Source: an uncultured Dechloromonas sp. (GTDB lineage Bacteria; Pseudomonadota; Gammaproteobacteria; Burkholderiales; Rhodocyclaceae). Taken from it: 9,752 nucleotides of DNA. Below the pieces are notes generated by a model. The model had not been told where the DNA came from, ran no database searches, and worked only from the letters and a program-made list of their open reading frames with translations. The stretch spans positions 1 to 9,752 of the forward strand of contig CALKUR010000060.1 of the NCBI GenBank assembly GCA_937996725.1, read 5' to 3'. Shown here one piece after another: positions 1 through 7,444 of this stretch. How positions within the stretch are numbered: position 1 is the first letter of the stretch; every line of letters starts with the position of its first letter. The position numbers and the translations under genes were made by a program.

Positions 1-1525
1 CTTTATCTTGGCTACTCAAACCACTCATGGTCAACGCTTTAGCGGTGATAGTTGCTGAGGCCGGTGACTGAACCGTGAGGCTGTAGTTGCTGTTGTTCAG
101 CGACAAGCCACTGAATGTGACAGTCGTGGCACTGGCCACATCTTTGCTGTTGTAGGTTCCTATGGCAGTGCCAGTGATGGCAACCGTATCACCTGTGTAG
201 GGCTTGCCATCGGCTGTGGTGCCAGCTCCTACAGCTTCAGCTGACAGCAATGTGGCTGTGCCGCTGACTGCAGCAGATGTAGTGCCGTCATAGACCTTAC
301 TAGCGGAAGCCGTTAAACCACTCATCGTCAGTGCCTTGGCGGTGATAGTCGCAGCTGCGGGAGACTGAATGGTCAATGAATAGTTACTGTTATTCAGTGA
401 CAAACCGCTGAACGTGACAGACGTGGCACTGGACACGTCTTTGTTGTCGTAAGTACCAACGGCGGAGCCAGTGATGGCCACTGTGTCGCCTGTGTAGGGC
501 TTGCCGTCAGAGGTAGTGCCAGTGCCTACTGCTTCGGCAGACTGCAACGCGGCTGTGCCACTGACAGTGGCAGACGTGGTGCCGTTGTATACCTTGTTAG
601 CTGCAACGCTCAAACCACTCATGGTCAGTGCCTTGGCAGTGATAGTGGCCGATGCAGGTGACTGAATCGTGAGACTGTAGTTGCTGTTGTTGAGTGATAG
701 GCCGCTGAAAGTTACAGACGTGGCACTTGCCACGTTCTTGTTGTTGTACGTGCCCACAGCTGTGCCAGTGATAGCGACGACATCTCCTGTGTAGGGCTTG
801 CCATCGGCAGTGGTACCAGTGCCTGCTGCTTCAGAAGAAAGCAAAGTAGCAGTACCACTGACTGTTGCAGTAGTGGTGCCGTCATAGACCTTGCTTGTTG
901 GCACGATCAGGCCGCTCATGGTTAGCGATTTGACGGTGATGGTGGCTGCTGCGGGTGACTGAATCGAGAGGCTGTAGTTGCTGTTGTTCAGCGACAAGCC
1001 GCTGAAAGTGACAGCGTTGGCAGTGGCCACATCTTTGCTGTTGTAAGTGCCAACCGCCGTGCCGATGAGGGCGACTGTGTCACCTGTATAGGGTTTGCCG
1101 TCAGCGGTGGTTCCAGTGCCTACAGCCTCAGAAGAAAGCAAAGCAGCAGTACCACTGACAGTCGCAGCGGTCGTGCCGTCATAGATCCTGCTGGCGGAAA
1201 CCGTCAAACCGCTCATCGTCAACGCTTTAGCGGTGATAGTCGCTGAAGCTGGAGACTGAACTGTCAGCGAGTAGTTGCTTGCATCAGCACCAGTCAAACT
1301 CAATCCACTGAACGTGACTGTGCTGGCATTGGCTACATCTTGGCTGTTGTAGGTTCCTACGGCTGTGCCCGTGATGCTCACGGTGTCCCCGGTATAACGT
1401 TTGCCGTCTGTGTTGGTGCCGCTGCCAACAGCCTCCGCGCTGAGCAACGTGACTGTGCCGCTGACGGTGGCAGATGTGTTTCCGTTGTAGACCTTGCTGG
1501 CTGCAACGCTTAAACCACTCATGGT
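1..1525 (-). repeat. Tandem 297-bp (99-residue) YDG-domain repeats in the adhesin gene
   Basis: The motif LTMSGL recurs with its Met codon starting at 1522, 1216, 919, 622, 325 and 28, so the period is 306, 297, 297, 297 and 297 bp. Five complete units and the start of a sixth are present. Each unit reads in order LTMSGL, SKVYDGTTSA (KVYNGNTSA in the first), VSGTATLLSAEAVG, DGKPYTGDTV, GTYNSKDVA, VTFSGLSL, NYSLTVQSPA and ATITAKA. The first unit is longer by three codons (TGADASNYS instead of NNSNYS). These are YDG/MBG-type Ig-like beta modules that typically form the stalk of large secreted adhesins. The array continues beyond position 1, so the copy number is unknown. Confidence 0.95.
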
Positions 1526-4500
1526 GAGTGCTTTTGCTGCGACCGTTAGCGTGCCCGTACTCGCAGAGCTGCTGCTGTTCACCAAGTAGCCTAATCCAGT
1601 CAGCTTCTCTGTGATGACGTAAGGCGTGCCGCTAGCCTTGATATTTCCAGAAGTGGAGTTGAGGCGTGCCGTGATGCTGTAGTCCGTGGCATCTCCGTTG
1701 ACCGTGCCCGTGCCTGTCATGGTTGGCAGCGCATCGCCGTAGGTCATGCTCAACGCCAAAGAGCTGATGGTTGCCGTGGGTTGTTCTCGGAAGATGGCAT
1801 TCAAGCCGGTAGTCAAAGCTGTTGTGTACCGAGTGTTGGTCTCGTCCGAGTTGTAGCGAAAGCGGCCGCTGCCAGAGGCCAAATTGGTCAACCCAGTAAG
1901 CCCAGTGCTGCCAGAAATACTGCCTGTGTAAAGCTTGCCAAAGCCGCCAGTGCCCACACTCACAGTCGGACTTCCCGTCAAAATCAGATTGCCACCAGTG
2001 CTGCTGCCCGCTGCCGAGTCAATGCCCGCATTCAGAACCAGTGCGCTGGAACTGGTATTGGTTGTGCTGACGTTTTGTGACACGGTCAGATCACCCGTTT
2101 TGGTGCCAATGCTGACCGTACCGGTGGCCGAGATGCCGTTGGTTGCGCCCACGGTTCCCAAGGTCAATGCGCCGCTGTTCAGATAAGTCAAAGCAGTTCC
2201 GCCAGTGGCTGCTAAAGTGTCTACTGCGTTGCTAGTGCTGTTGTCAAGTGTCACACTGCCGCTGCCAGACAGAAACAAATTACTGGCACTCACGAAACCA
2301 CTGACTCCATCCGTAGTTGTGCCACTGCCTTGCAGCGTGATGGTGTTGCTGCCTGTGGCTGTTAATCCAGCGTTGAGAGTGATGTTGCCGCCATAAATGC
2401 TGATGGGGCCTGCAACGCTGGTAGCTGTATCGATCGTGATAGCCGCTGTATTCCCCGATTTGCCAATAGTCAAACCCGATAGTGTTCCACCTAGGGTGAT
2501 GCTGTTGAGGCTGAACGCACTGGTGAAGCTCGCGAGGTATGGTGTAACCGTTAAAGTGCCTGTGGTCGTTAGGTTGAATGTGGAAGAGGAAAAGTTGTCA
2601 GCGATGAAGGTCACATTCCCTGCACCACGGTTGAGGGATAAGGTGCCGTTTGTTTTTATTGGTGTGGGTATTGTGGAATAGGCGTTGATGACATTAAACT
2701 TTAAGTCGCCAGTGCCAGATATAGAGGTTGAACCTTCCAGGCTGACACCTATGTTGACCCCACCTCCGACTTCGAACGTCACATTTCCGCTACCAGAATC
2801 CAGCGTGGCGTTGATTGCTTGCGTGCCGATACCTGCAGCGTTTGAGTTTCGTCCTTTAAGGAAAATGTCTCCGCCATTGGTATTGATGGATGTACCGTTT
2901 AATTTAAGGCCAATCGTCTTGGCATTAAACGCAGTTGCATGCCCTGGACTGACTGTGAGTCCGTTCCATGTTGTTGTTGCTTCGTTATAAGCGCCACCAC
3001 CAGCCCAAACATGACCACCATTGGTTGTTATGCTTGCAGATCCGATAGAGATGATGCCCCTACTGCCTGAGCTATCCCAGCCGCTCCAAAGTAGCAAATT
3101 AAGTTTGCCTGACGTACTGGAGATGCTGATCGTATTGCCAATCGCCAAATCAACGCCTGCCCGCAAAGTGAGAGTTGCATCACCGCCTGCACTTTTGATC
3201 AGATTGACGCCCGAGGTCCAAGAGATGTTGGTTGCGCTATTTAGAACGTCGGTTCCTCCGTTCAGGGCAGTCTGAAAAACGGTTACGGCCGCAGCGTCAA
3301 TGGTTGCATAAGTTGGATCTAAAAGCCACAAACCATTTTTTCCACCGTTTGATCCAGCGTGCACAGTAATACCATCGGTGTTTAGCGTATGCCCAGAGGT
3401 TTCAACTTGACCGCCGTTGCCACCCGTCGCACCACCGGTAGCATTAATGTGGCCATACGCGCTCGTGCTTGACGAGGGATTGGCCACATCACTCCACAGC
3501 ACCACCGTACCGCCGTTGCCCTGTTGCGTGGCGCTGGCGTCAAGCGTAGCGCCAGCGGTCATGGTCACAGTGGTAGCAGCTTGTGTGGGTTGCTCCGTGG
3601 CGGCTAACAACGGATCGACGCTGCCTTGCCAATTGCCACCCACCAACACAGTGCCGCCACCCGTTGCGCCTCTCGCGTCAATGCGCGTGCCGTCGTTCAG
3701 TTCAATGTCTGCGCTTTGCACGCTGATGCTGCCGCCTTGGGCTGTCGCGCTGCTCACATCCAAGCTGCCGCTGTTGCTGACCTTATGACTGCCAGTTAGA
3801 ACAATTCGCCCGCCATCACTTTGCATGCCCGTGGCTTCGATGCGACCGCTGTTCTTCACCACCCCACCTACCAGTCGGTCCATGGACTGCGCACTGAGGA
3901 TGACCAAGCCACCCGGCGCCTGCACCGCATGGCGGTTGTCCACCAGTGCAGCAATTTGGCTGGCGTCTACGCGCAAACTGGTCAATCGGTTGTTGCTGTC
4001 GAACTTGAGATCCACCGCTTCGCCAGACGCCATGGCCACGGTACCCATTTGCGCAATGATGGCACCTTGGTTGCGCACTTCGGGGGCGAGCAGGGCGATG
4101 TAACCACCCAAAGCAGCCTTGAGTTCTCCTTCGTTGACCACGCTGCCGGTGCTGGCGTTGCGGTCAAAACGGCTCTTGCCCGCCATAAAGTCTGCATCGC
4201 TGATGTCATGGGTAGTGGCAATCAGCCCGCCCACATCCACGCGTGCGTTGGGCGCAAAGTAAATACCCGCTGGGTTGGTCAAAACGATTTGACCGTTGGC
4301 AGATATGCGACCAAAAATCTGACTTGGATCAGCGCTCATCACCCGATTGAGAGTGACGCTATTCGCATCGGGCTGCTGGAACTGAACCTGCGCATTACTG
4401 CCGACGTTAAAGCTTTGCCAGTTGATGGACGCTCGGCTGCTGCTTTGCTGAATGACCATGTTGGCACCCGAGGTGCTGATGCTGGCCTGACCGGCATTGA

Positions 4501-4702
4501 CCTGAGCGCCCGTTGGCAGCATGTTGGCGGGTGGCGCATTTTGAGCATGCGCGCTTAACGTAAGCAGACCACCAAACAGCGCAGAGATCACTGCTGCTAC
4601 TTTGACGCCAGAGGTGGGCTTGCCTTTGGCTGAAACTGTTTCAGCAGCAGCCACCCAGGCTTGCTTGCTGGCATTCCATACGCTGTGGAAGGTCTTGTTC
4701 AT
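1..4702 (-). CDS. TpsA-type filamentous haemagglutinin-like adhesin with YDG repeats (partial, 3' end outside window)
   Basis: Large secreted surface adhesin of the two-partner secretion (type Vb) class. I checked the frame codon by codon from the ATG at 4702 to the window edge: 1567 codons, no stop. Residues 1-21 (MNKTFHSVWN..., then QAWVAAAE) match an ESPR extended signal. A hydrophobic stretch at about 34-51 and AHA at 51-53 suggest cleavage near residue 53. Residues about 68-300 form the TPS/haemagglutination-activity domain, including SINWQSFNVG, NRV near 119 and NPAGIYF at 143-149. Residues about 300-970 are rich in Ser, Thr, Gly and Asn, as in beta-helices, with a WLLDP motif near 450. 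An MBG-like module with TYGDALP lies near 987-993. Tandem YDG units run from about 1055 to the edge. The ATG lies 13 nt after the SapC-family stop and has only a poor Shine-Dalgarno, so translation may be coupled. The C-terminus, and therefore any toxin or anchor domain, is not visible. Function is by family; the ligand is unknown. Confidence 0.95.
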   Translation of the reverse strand, partial: MNKTFHSVWNASKQAWVAAAETVSAKGKPTSGVKVAAVISALFGGLLTLSAHAQNAPPANMLPTGAQVNAGQASISTSGANMVIQQSSSRASINWQSFNVGSNAQVQFQQPDANSVTLNRVMSADPSQIFGRISANGQIVLTNPAGIYFAPNARVDVGGLIATTHDISDADFMAGKSRFDRNASTGSVVNEGELKAALGGYIALLAPEVRNQGAIIAQMGTVAMASGEAVDLKFDSNNRLTSLRVDASQIAALVDNRHAVQAPGGLVILSAQSMDRLVGGVVKNSGRIEATGMQSDGGRIVLTGSHKVSNSGSLDVSSATAQGGSISVQSADIELNDGTRIDARGATGGGTVLVGGNWQGSVDPLLAATEQPTQAATTVTMTAGATLDASATQQGNGGTVVLWSDVANPSSSTSAYGHINATGGATGGNGGQVETSGHTLNTDGITVHAGSNGGKNGLWLLDPTYATIDAAAVTVFQTALNGGTDVLNSATNISWTSGVNLIKSAGGDATLTLRAGVDLAIGNTISISSTSGKLNLLLWSGWDSSGSRGIISIGSASITTNGGHVWAGGGAYNEATTTWNGLTVSPGHATAFNAKTIGLKLNGTSINTNGGDIFLKGRNSNAAGIGTQAINATLDSGSGNVTFEVGGGVNIGVSLEGSTSISGTGDLKFNVINAYSTIPTPIKTNGTLSLNRGAGNVTFIADNFSSSTFNLTTTGTLTVTPYLASFTSAFSLNSITLGGTLSGLTIGKSGNTAAITIDTATSVAGPISIYGGNITLNAGLTATGSNTITLQGSGTTTDGVSGFVSASNLFLSGSGSVTLDNSTSNAVDTLAATGGTALTYLNSGALTLGTVGATNGISATGTVSIGTKTGDLTVSQNVSTTNTSSSALVLNAGIDSAAGSSTGGNLILTGSPTVSVGTGGFGKLYTGSISGSTGLTGLTNLASGSGRFRYNSDETNTRYTTALTTGLNAIFREQPTATISSLALSMTYGDALPTMTGTGTVNGDATDYSITARLNSTSGNIKASGTPYVITEKLTGLGYLVNSSSSASTGTLTVAAKALTMSGLSVAASKVYNGNTSATVSGTVTLLSAEAVGSGTNTDGKRYTGDTVSITGTAVGTYNSQDVANASTVTFSGLSLTGADASNYSLTVQSPASATITAKALTMSGLTVSASRIYDGTTAATVSGTAALLSSEAVGTGTTADGKPYTGDTVALIGTAVGTYNSKDVATANAVTFSGLSLNNSNYSLSIQSPAAATITVKSLTMSGLIVPTSKVYDGTTTATVSGTATLLSSEAAGTGTTADGKPYTGDVVAITGTAVGTYNNKNVASATSVTFSGLSLNNSNYSLTIQSPASATITAKALTMSGLSVAANKVYNGTTSATVSGTAALQSAEAVGTGTTSDGKPYTGDTVAITGSAVGTYDNKDVSSATSVTFSGLSLNNSNYSLTIQSPAAATITAKALTMSGLTASASKVYDGTTSAAVSGTATLLSAEAVGAGTTADGKPYTGDTVAITGTAIGTYNSKDVASATTVTFSGLSLNNSNYSLTVQSPASATITAKALTMSGLSSQDK

Positions 4703-4715
4703 GCGCGTGCTTTTT

Positions 4716-5597
4716 TCAGAGCTCTTTGGCTTTGCTAGTCTTGCGAGCTGTTTTGGCTTTTTTCTTCACTGCTGTAGGCTGGCTGCGTTCGAGCAATGGC
4801 AACAGATTGCGCAATGACAGCATCTGGGCATAAATGGGGCCGAGCTCGCCGCTCTTGAACCAAGCCAACACCTTCTTGTCAGGTAGTTGCTGAAATTTGG
4901 CTTCGTCCACAATCCAGACGCCTTCCACAATGGCGCTGCGCTCATCGGTCAAGCGAACTTGCAAGTTTTGTTGAGTCAGCAGACCTGCCTCGTTCAGCTG
5001 TTTGACCAAAGCAGTGGTGGACGTTGCTTGGTTTTGAAAATTTGCCAACAGCGTCATGATGCTTTGCGCGAACTCGGTGGGTTCTCCCTTGTCGTTGAGG
5101 AGAGCCTCGCCTTCTTTGCCCAGCTGAGGTGCGGTCATGTCAACCGCGAGACTGAGCTGATTGTTGGCACCTTCAGCCAAGATGAACGGGTAGCGGCGTA
5201 CGCTTACGGGTACATAGCGGGCATTCCAAACACCTTGGTCATCCACAAAGGCATTGGTTTCTTGCTTCAGTCCTGTTAAAGCGAGTGCCATCCACTGTTC
5301 GTTTTGACCTTGAATAAAAACAATCGGATATTCAAGGCATGCTTCTGCGAACTCAGCGGCAACCAATGGAACAGCTTGATGCTGACTGGCAAAACGGGCG
5401 TCGCCTGATTGAATACGCAGATCTTTGTGCTTCTCGCGGTCAAGAACCACAGGGTTTTGATAGAAAAAAGCAGTTGTTTGTTGGGCGATGTTCATAGGGT
5501 GAATTCGTTGGACAGCGGTCGATGTCGACGTGTTTTGCGCTTGCACAACACAGGTTGACAGTGCAAGCGTATAAATGATGAGCATGCGTTTTTTCAT
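4716..5597 (-). CDS. SapC-family protein with Sec signal peptide
   Basis: A 293-residue protein starting at ATG 5597. Residues 1-20 (MKKRMLIIYTLALSTCVVQA) form a clear Sec signal, with cleavage likely after VQA. The mature part follows the SapC family pattern: NPVVLDREKHKDLRI, VPLVAAEFAEACLEYPIVF, WMALALTGL, GVWNARYVPVSVRRYPFIL, LAVDM, GEPTEF, LVKQLNEAGLL, IVEGVWIVDEAKFQQL and a final LSLRNLL. SapC is named after a Campylobacter fetus protein thought to take part in S-layer protein export; the biochemical activity is not established. The last 20 or so residues are Lys/Arg/Thr-rich (VKKKAKTARKTSKAKEL) and look like an added basic tail. The gene sits between the transporter and adhesin genes, overlapping the former (TGATG) and lying 13 nt before the latter. 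I therefore infer an accessory role in adhesin export or assembly. A TTG nine codons upstream (5624) is a poorer start because it would put nine residues ahead of the basic MKKR signal start. Confidence 0.88.
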   Translation of the reverse strand: MKKRMLIIYTLALSTCVVQAQNTSTSTAVQRIHPMNIAQQTTAFFYQNPVVLDREKHKDLRIQSGDARFASQHQAVPLVAAEFAEACLEYPIVFIQGQNEQWMALALTGLKQETNAFVDDQGVWNARYVPVSVRRYPFILAEGANNQLSLAVDMTAPQLGKEGEALLNDKGEPTEFAQSIMTLLANFQNQATSTTALVKQLNEAGLLTQQNLQVRLTDERSAIVEGVWIVDEAKFQQLPDKKVLAWFKSGELGPIYAQMLSLRNLLPLLERSQPTAVKKKAKTARKTSKAKEL

Positions 5598-5599
5598 CA
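5595..5599 (-). promoter_or_regulatory. TGATG stop/start overlap coupling the transporter and SapC-family genes
   Basis: Read on the minus strand, the tpsB stop TGA (5599-5597) shares its last base with the ATG (5597-5595) of the SapC-family gene. A GGTG about 7 nt upstream can serve as a weak ribosome site. Such overlaps usually mean termination-reinitiation, so the two proteins should be made in linked amounts. The overlap also supports choosing ATG 5597 as the start. Confidence 0.75.
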
Positions 5600-7312
5600 A
5601 AACACCATGCTGGTAGTGAACCAAAAACGGTCCAGTTTTAGAGTGCCATCGCTATCGCTTCCAGTGCTGGTTGGCTTGGGGTTATGACCATCACGGTATG
5701 CCCAAGTCAGTTTTGCACTGATGCCGTTGGGGCCTTGCCAGCCCATGCTCAAGCCATGGCCGCGCAGCGTCATGGCTGTAGTGGTTTCGGCGCTGGAGGT
5801 TGGCAAAGCAACAACACGCCCATAGTCGACAAAGGCGGAGAGCATCCATGTTGGATCTAGGCGCCAACGCCATTCACCACTTAAGACATGACCTCGCTCT
5901 CCACCCAGTTCGCTAAGTGGGTAAGCACGGACAGTTTGCGCACCTCCGATATAGAACTTTTCTGAGGAGTCAAGAATCTGCGTTGCATGTTGTCCAGTCA
6001 AGCTGACCAAGAGCGAGTGATTCGTAGTCAATGTTTGCTGGCGGCTCAAGCTGTAGTTGAGCTTGTTGTAATCAGGCTCTATGGCGCCAAGCAAATTGTG
6101 GGCTTGCATACTTGTGAGTCGCCCTCTGAGGACTTGCACTGATGCACTGCTTACACCGCCACCGTTAAGGTTGTCGAATGAGTTGCCTGACAGACCTAGA
6201 TGCAAACTGTCACTCTCGTAGTTAGAGTAGCTCCTAGGGTCACTGGTAATTGTGTTCTTGTTGTTGCTTTTGAAAGACTTGTTATCTAGTCCGCCAGAAA
6301 AGTAAAGGTTATGCAATCGCGTGCGCACCAGTGGATAGCTCCACTCAAGTCCCACACTGCTCGAATTTCCTTCAATCTGGAGATCAGTGATGCTGCTAGG
6401 ACCGCCAATCACTTTGTAACTCATTGAGCTGGTGTTCACACCCAAACGCAGACCGTTATAACCATCGGGCACTGTGAAGCTGATTCGGCTGTAGTCGCTG
6501 CCTTGGGTGTGGAGCATGCTCAGGCTGATCAGTTCGCCACGCCCACCGGGACTGTTGATGTTCAAGTTCGCGCTGAGCCGTTGACTACCTGTAGAGCGAG
6601 CGCCCGTATTGTCTAAGTTGATGTCGCCATAAGTGAATGTCTCGTCGGTGGCCTGAAGCACTAGGGCAGTTTCGCCATCAGAAGTCCCGGGTACAAGCGT
6701 TCCGGCAACGCTTACTCCAGGCAAATCGTCTACCAACAGCAAGGCACGATCCAGCGCATTAGCGTTGAGAAAAGTGCCTTCAGTTTGGTGTGTCTTAAAC
6801 CATTGCTCAATTTCGGTGCGAGTGACTTGCGAGGGTTGAGCTCCCTCAAATCGCAAACCTGCATAACGGGCTTCCACCACTTGCAGCGTGATGACCCCTG
6901 AGCTGATGTCTTGCTCTGGCAAGTAGACCCGTGCAATCCAGCCTGCTTCACGATAGTTTGCCGCCACTGCATCTGCGGCGCGTTGTAGGCCTGCAAAGTC
7001 GAGTTTTCGATTGATGAAGTCTGACAATACGGGGGTTAGTTGTTCGCTGCGAAGCAACTCGTTGCCAATGATGCGAAATTCTTTAACGTGCAGGGTGGCG
7101 CCAACAGTTGCTTTGCTCTCAGGGGGCGGCGTTGCACGCTCAGGACGTACCGCCTGTGGCAAATGCAACTCGCGTTGTTGCTCTATTTGTTGACGAATGC
7201 TTCCCGCGTCAGGCACGGCTTGGGCCATGGCTACTGGGGTTGCAATGAGTAAGGCACCGTGAATGGCCTTGATAGCGAGTGGGAATCGTCCAGCCCAGAT
7301 AGAGCGATGCAT
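5597..7312 (-). CDS. TpsB-type outer-membrane transporter (ShlB/FhaC/HecB family)
   Basis: Outer-membrane beta-barrel of the Omp85 superfamily that secretes the cognate TpsA. The 571 residues are the usual length for the family. Residues 1-32 are a Sec signal ending AMAQA. Residues 33-70 are a polar and Pro-rich linker with QQIEQQREL, compatible with the plug-helix region of FhaC. POTRA-type sequence spans about 74-225 (VKEFRIIGNELL, GLQRAADAVAANYREAGWIARVYLPEQDI, LDRALLLVDDLPGV). The barrel follows from about 230, opening with DNTGARSTGSQR. The L6-loop VRGY-type motif is VRAY at 461-464, inside IGGAQTVRAYPLSELGGERG, and the F-x-D-x-G barrel motif is FVDYG at 494-498. The protein ends in an aromatic residue (SMVF), as expected for a BAM-inserted barrel. 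It is the first gene of the tps operon, after the 132-bp gap. The ATG at 7312 has a weak AAAGA about 9 nt upstream. The SapC-family and adhesin genes follow directly. Confidence 0.95.
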   Translation of the reverse strand: MHRSIWAGRFPLAIKAIHGALLIATPVAMAQAVPDAGSIRQQIEQQRELHLPQAVRPERATPPPESKATVGATLHVKEFRIIGNELLRSEQLTPVLSDFINRKLDFAGLQRAADAVAANYREAGWIARVYLPEQDISSGVITLQVVEARYAGLRFEGAQPSQVTRTEIEQWFKTHQTEGTFLNANALDRALLLVDDLPGVSVAGTLVPGTSDGETALVLQATDETFTYGDINLDNTGARSTGSQRLSANLNINSPGGRGELISLSMLHTQGSDYSRISFTVPDGYNGLRLGVNTSSMSYKVIGGPSSITDLQIEGNSSSVGLEWSYPLVRTRLHNLYFSGGLDNKSFKSNNKNTITSDPRSYSNYESDSLHLGLSGNSFDNLNGGGVSSASVQVLRGRLTSMQAHNLLGAIEPDYNKLNYSLSRQQTLTTNHSLLVSLTGQHATQILDSSEKFYIGGAQTVRAYPLSELGGERGHVLSGEWRWRLDPTWMLSAFVDYGRVVALPTSSAETTTAMTLRGHGLSMGWQGPNGISAKLTWAYRDGHNPKPTSTGSDSDGTLKLDRFWFTTSMVF

Positions 7313-7327
7313 GTGCCAGTCTTTATT

Positions 7328-7342
7328 ACGAAAAATTTTCGT
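7328..7342. repeat. 15-bp perfect inverted repeat near the tpsB start
   Basis: ACGAAAAATTTTCGT has 7-bp arms ACGAAAA/TTTTCGT around a single A. It ends 16 bp upstream of the tpsB ATG, so it lies in the probable 5' leader. It could be an operator or a small AT-rich hairpin affecting translation. No binding protein can be named from sequence alone. Confidence 0.5.
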
Positions 7343-7361
7343 TGATGCTAGACAATGGCAT

Positions 7362-7385
7362 GAAAGATATCTTTCTCAAACTTTC
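7362..7385. repeat. Palindrome GAAAGATATCTTTC with 10-bp-phased CTTTC repeat, candidate regulator site
   Basis: GAAAGATATCTTTC at 7362-7375 is a perfect 14-bp palindrome. Its right arm CTTTC (7371-7375) is repeated at 7381-7385, exactly 10 bp on, so two copies face the same way on one side of the helix. OmpR-family regulators typically bind direct repeats of about this spacing. The neighbouring regulator gene encodes such a protein, making this the best candidate site for it. Confidence 0.45.
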
Positions 7386-7444
7386 ACTTTTTTTGATAAT
7401 TTTTTAAATTAAATAAGACGAGTGAGTGCCTTGATAGGTATGTA

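Larger units (their letters stand above)
7313..7444 (-). promoter_or_regulatory. Intergenic control region upstream of the tps operon
   Basis: This 132-bp gap is the only substantial non-coding stretch in the window, between the response-regulator stop and the tpsB start. It is strongly AT-rich, especially 7381-7418. It contains two perfect palindromes (7328-7342 and 7362-7375) and a 10-bp-phased CTTTC direct repeat. I could not place a convincing -35/-10 pair. On the minus strand TAGCAT (7353-7348) could be a weak -10 with no good -35, as in activator-dependent promoters. I see no GC-rich hairpin with a T-run, so read-through from the regulator gene is possible. Calling it the tps promoter is an inference from position. 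Confidence 0.6.

Noticed and set aside
1..1525. CRISPR-like or non-coding satellite array
   Set aside because: The period is 297 bp with no short repeat/unique spacer structure, and every unit stays in the adhesin reading frame.
1781..4558. Many open frames on the plus strand opposite the adhesin gene, the longest at 3821-4558 (245 residues)
   Set aside because: They lie antisense to a 1567-codon frame with clear TPS, MBG and YDG homology. The repetitive Ala/Ser/Thr/Val-rich composition removes stops from other frames. None shows a domain, a plausible ribosome site or operon context.
1..4702. Contact-dependent inhibition (CdiA-type) toxin
   Set aside because: The C-terminus, where a toxin and its immunity gene would lie, is outside the window. 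The visible YDG/MBG repeats are more typical of adhesins, and nothing here supports a toxin.
1..4702. Frameshift or pseudogene in the adhesin
   Set aside because: I read the minus-strand frame line by line from 4702 to 1 and found no in-frame stop; the repeats at the far end are in the same frame as the ESPR start.
5535..5556. Possible lipoprotein signal in the SapC-like protein (Cys16 in LSTC)
   Set aside because: The residue before Cys is Thr rather than Gly, Ala or Ser, and a good signal peptidase I site (VQA) follows directly, so a soluble exported protein is more likely.
4716..5624. SapC-family gene starting at TTG 5624 (302 residues)
   Set aside because: ATG 5597 gives a textbook signal peptide start (MKKR plus hydrophobic core) and a TGATG overlap. 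The longer form adds nine unrelated residues encoded within the tpsB end.
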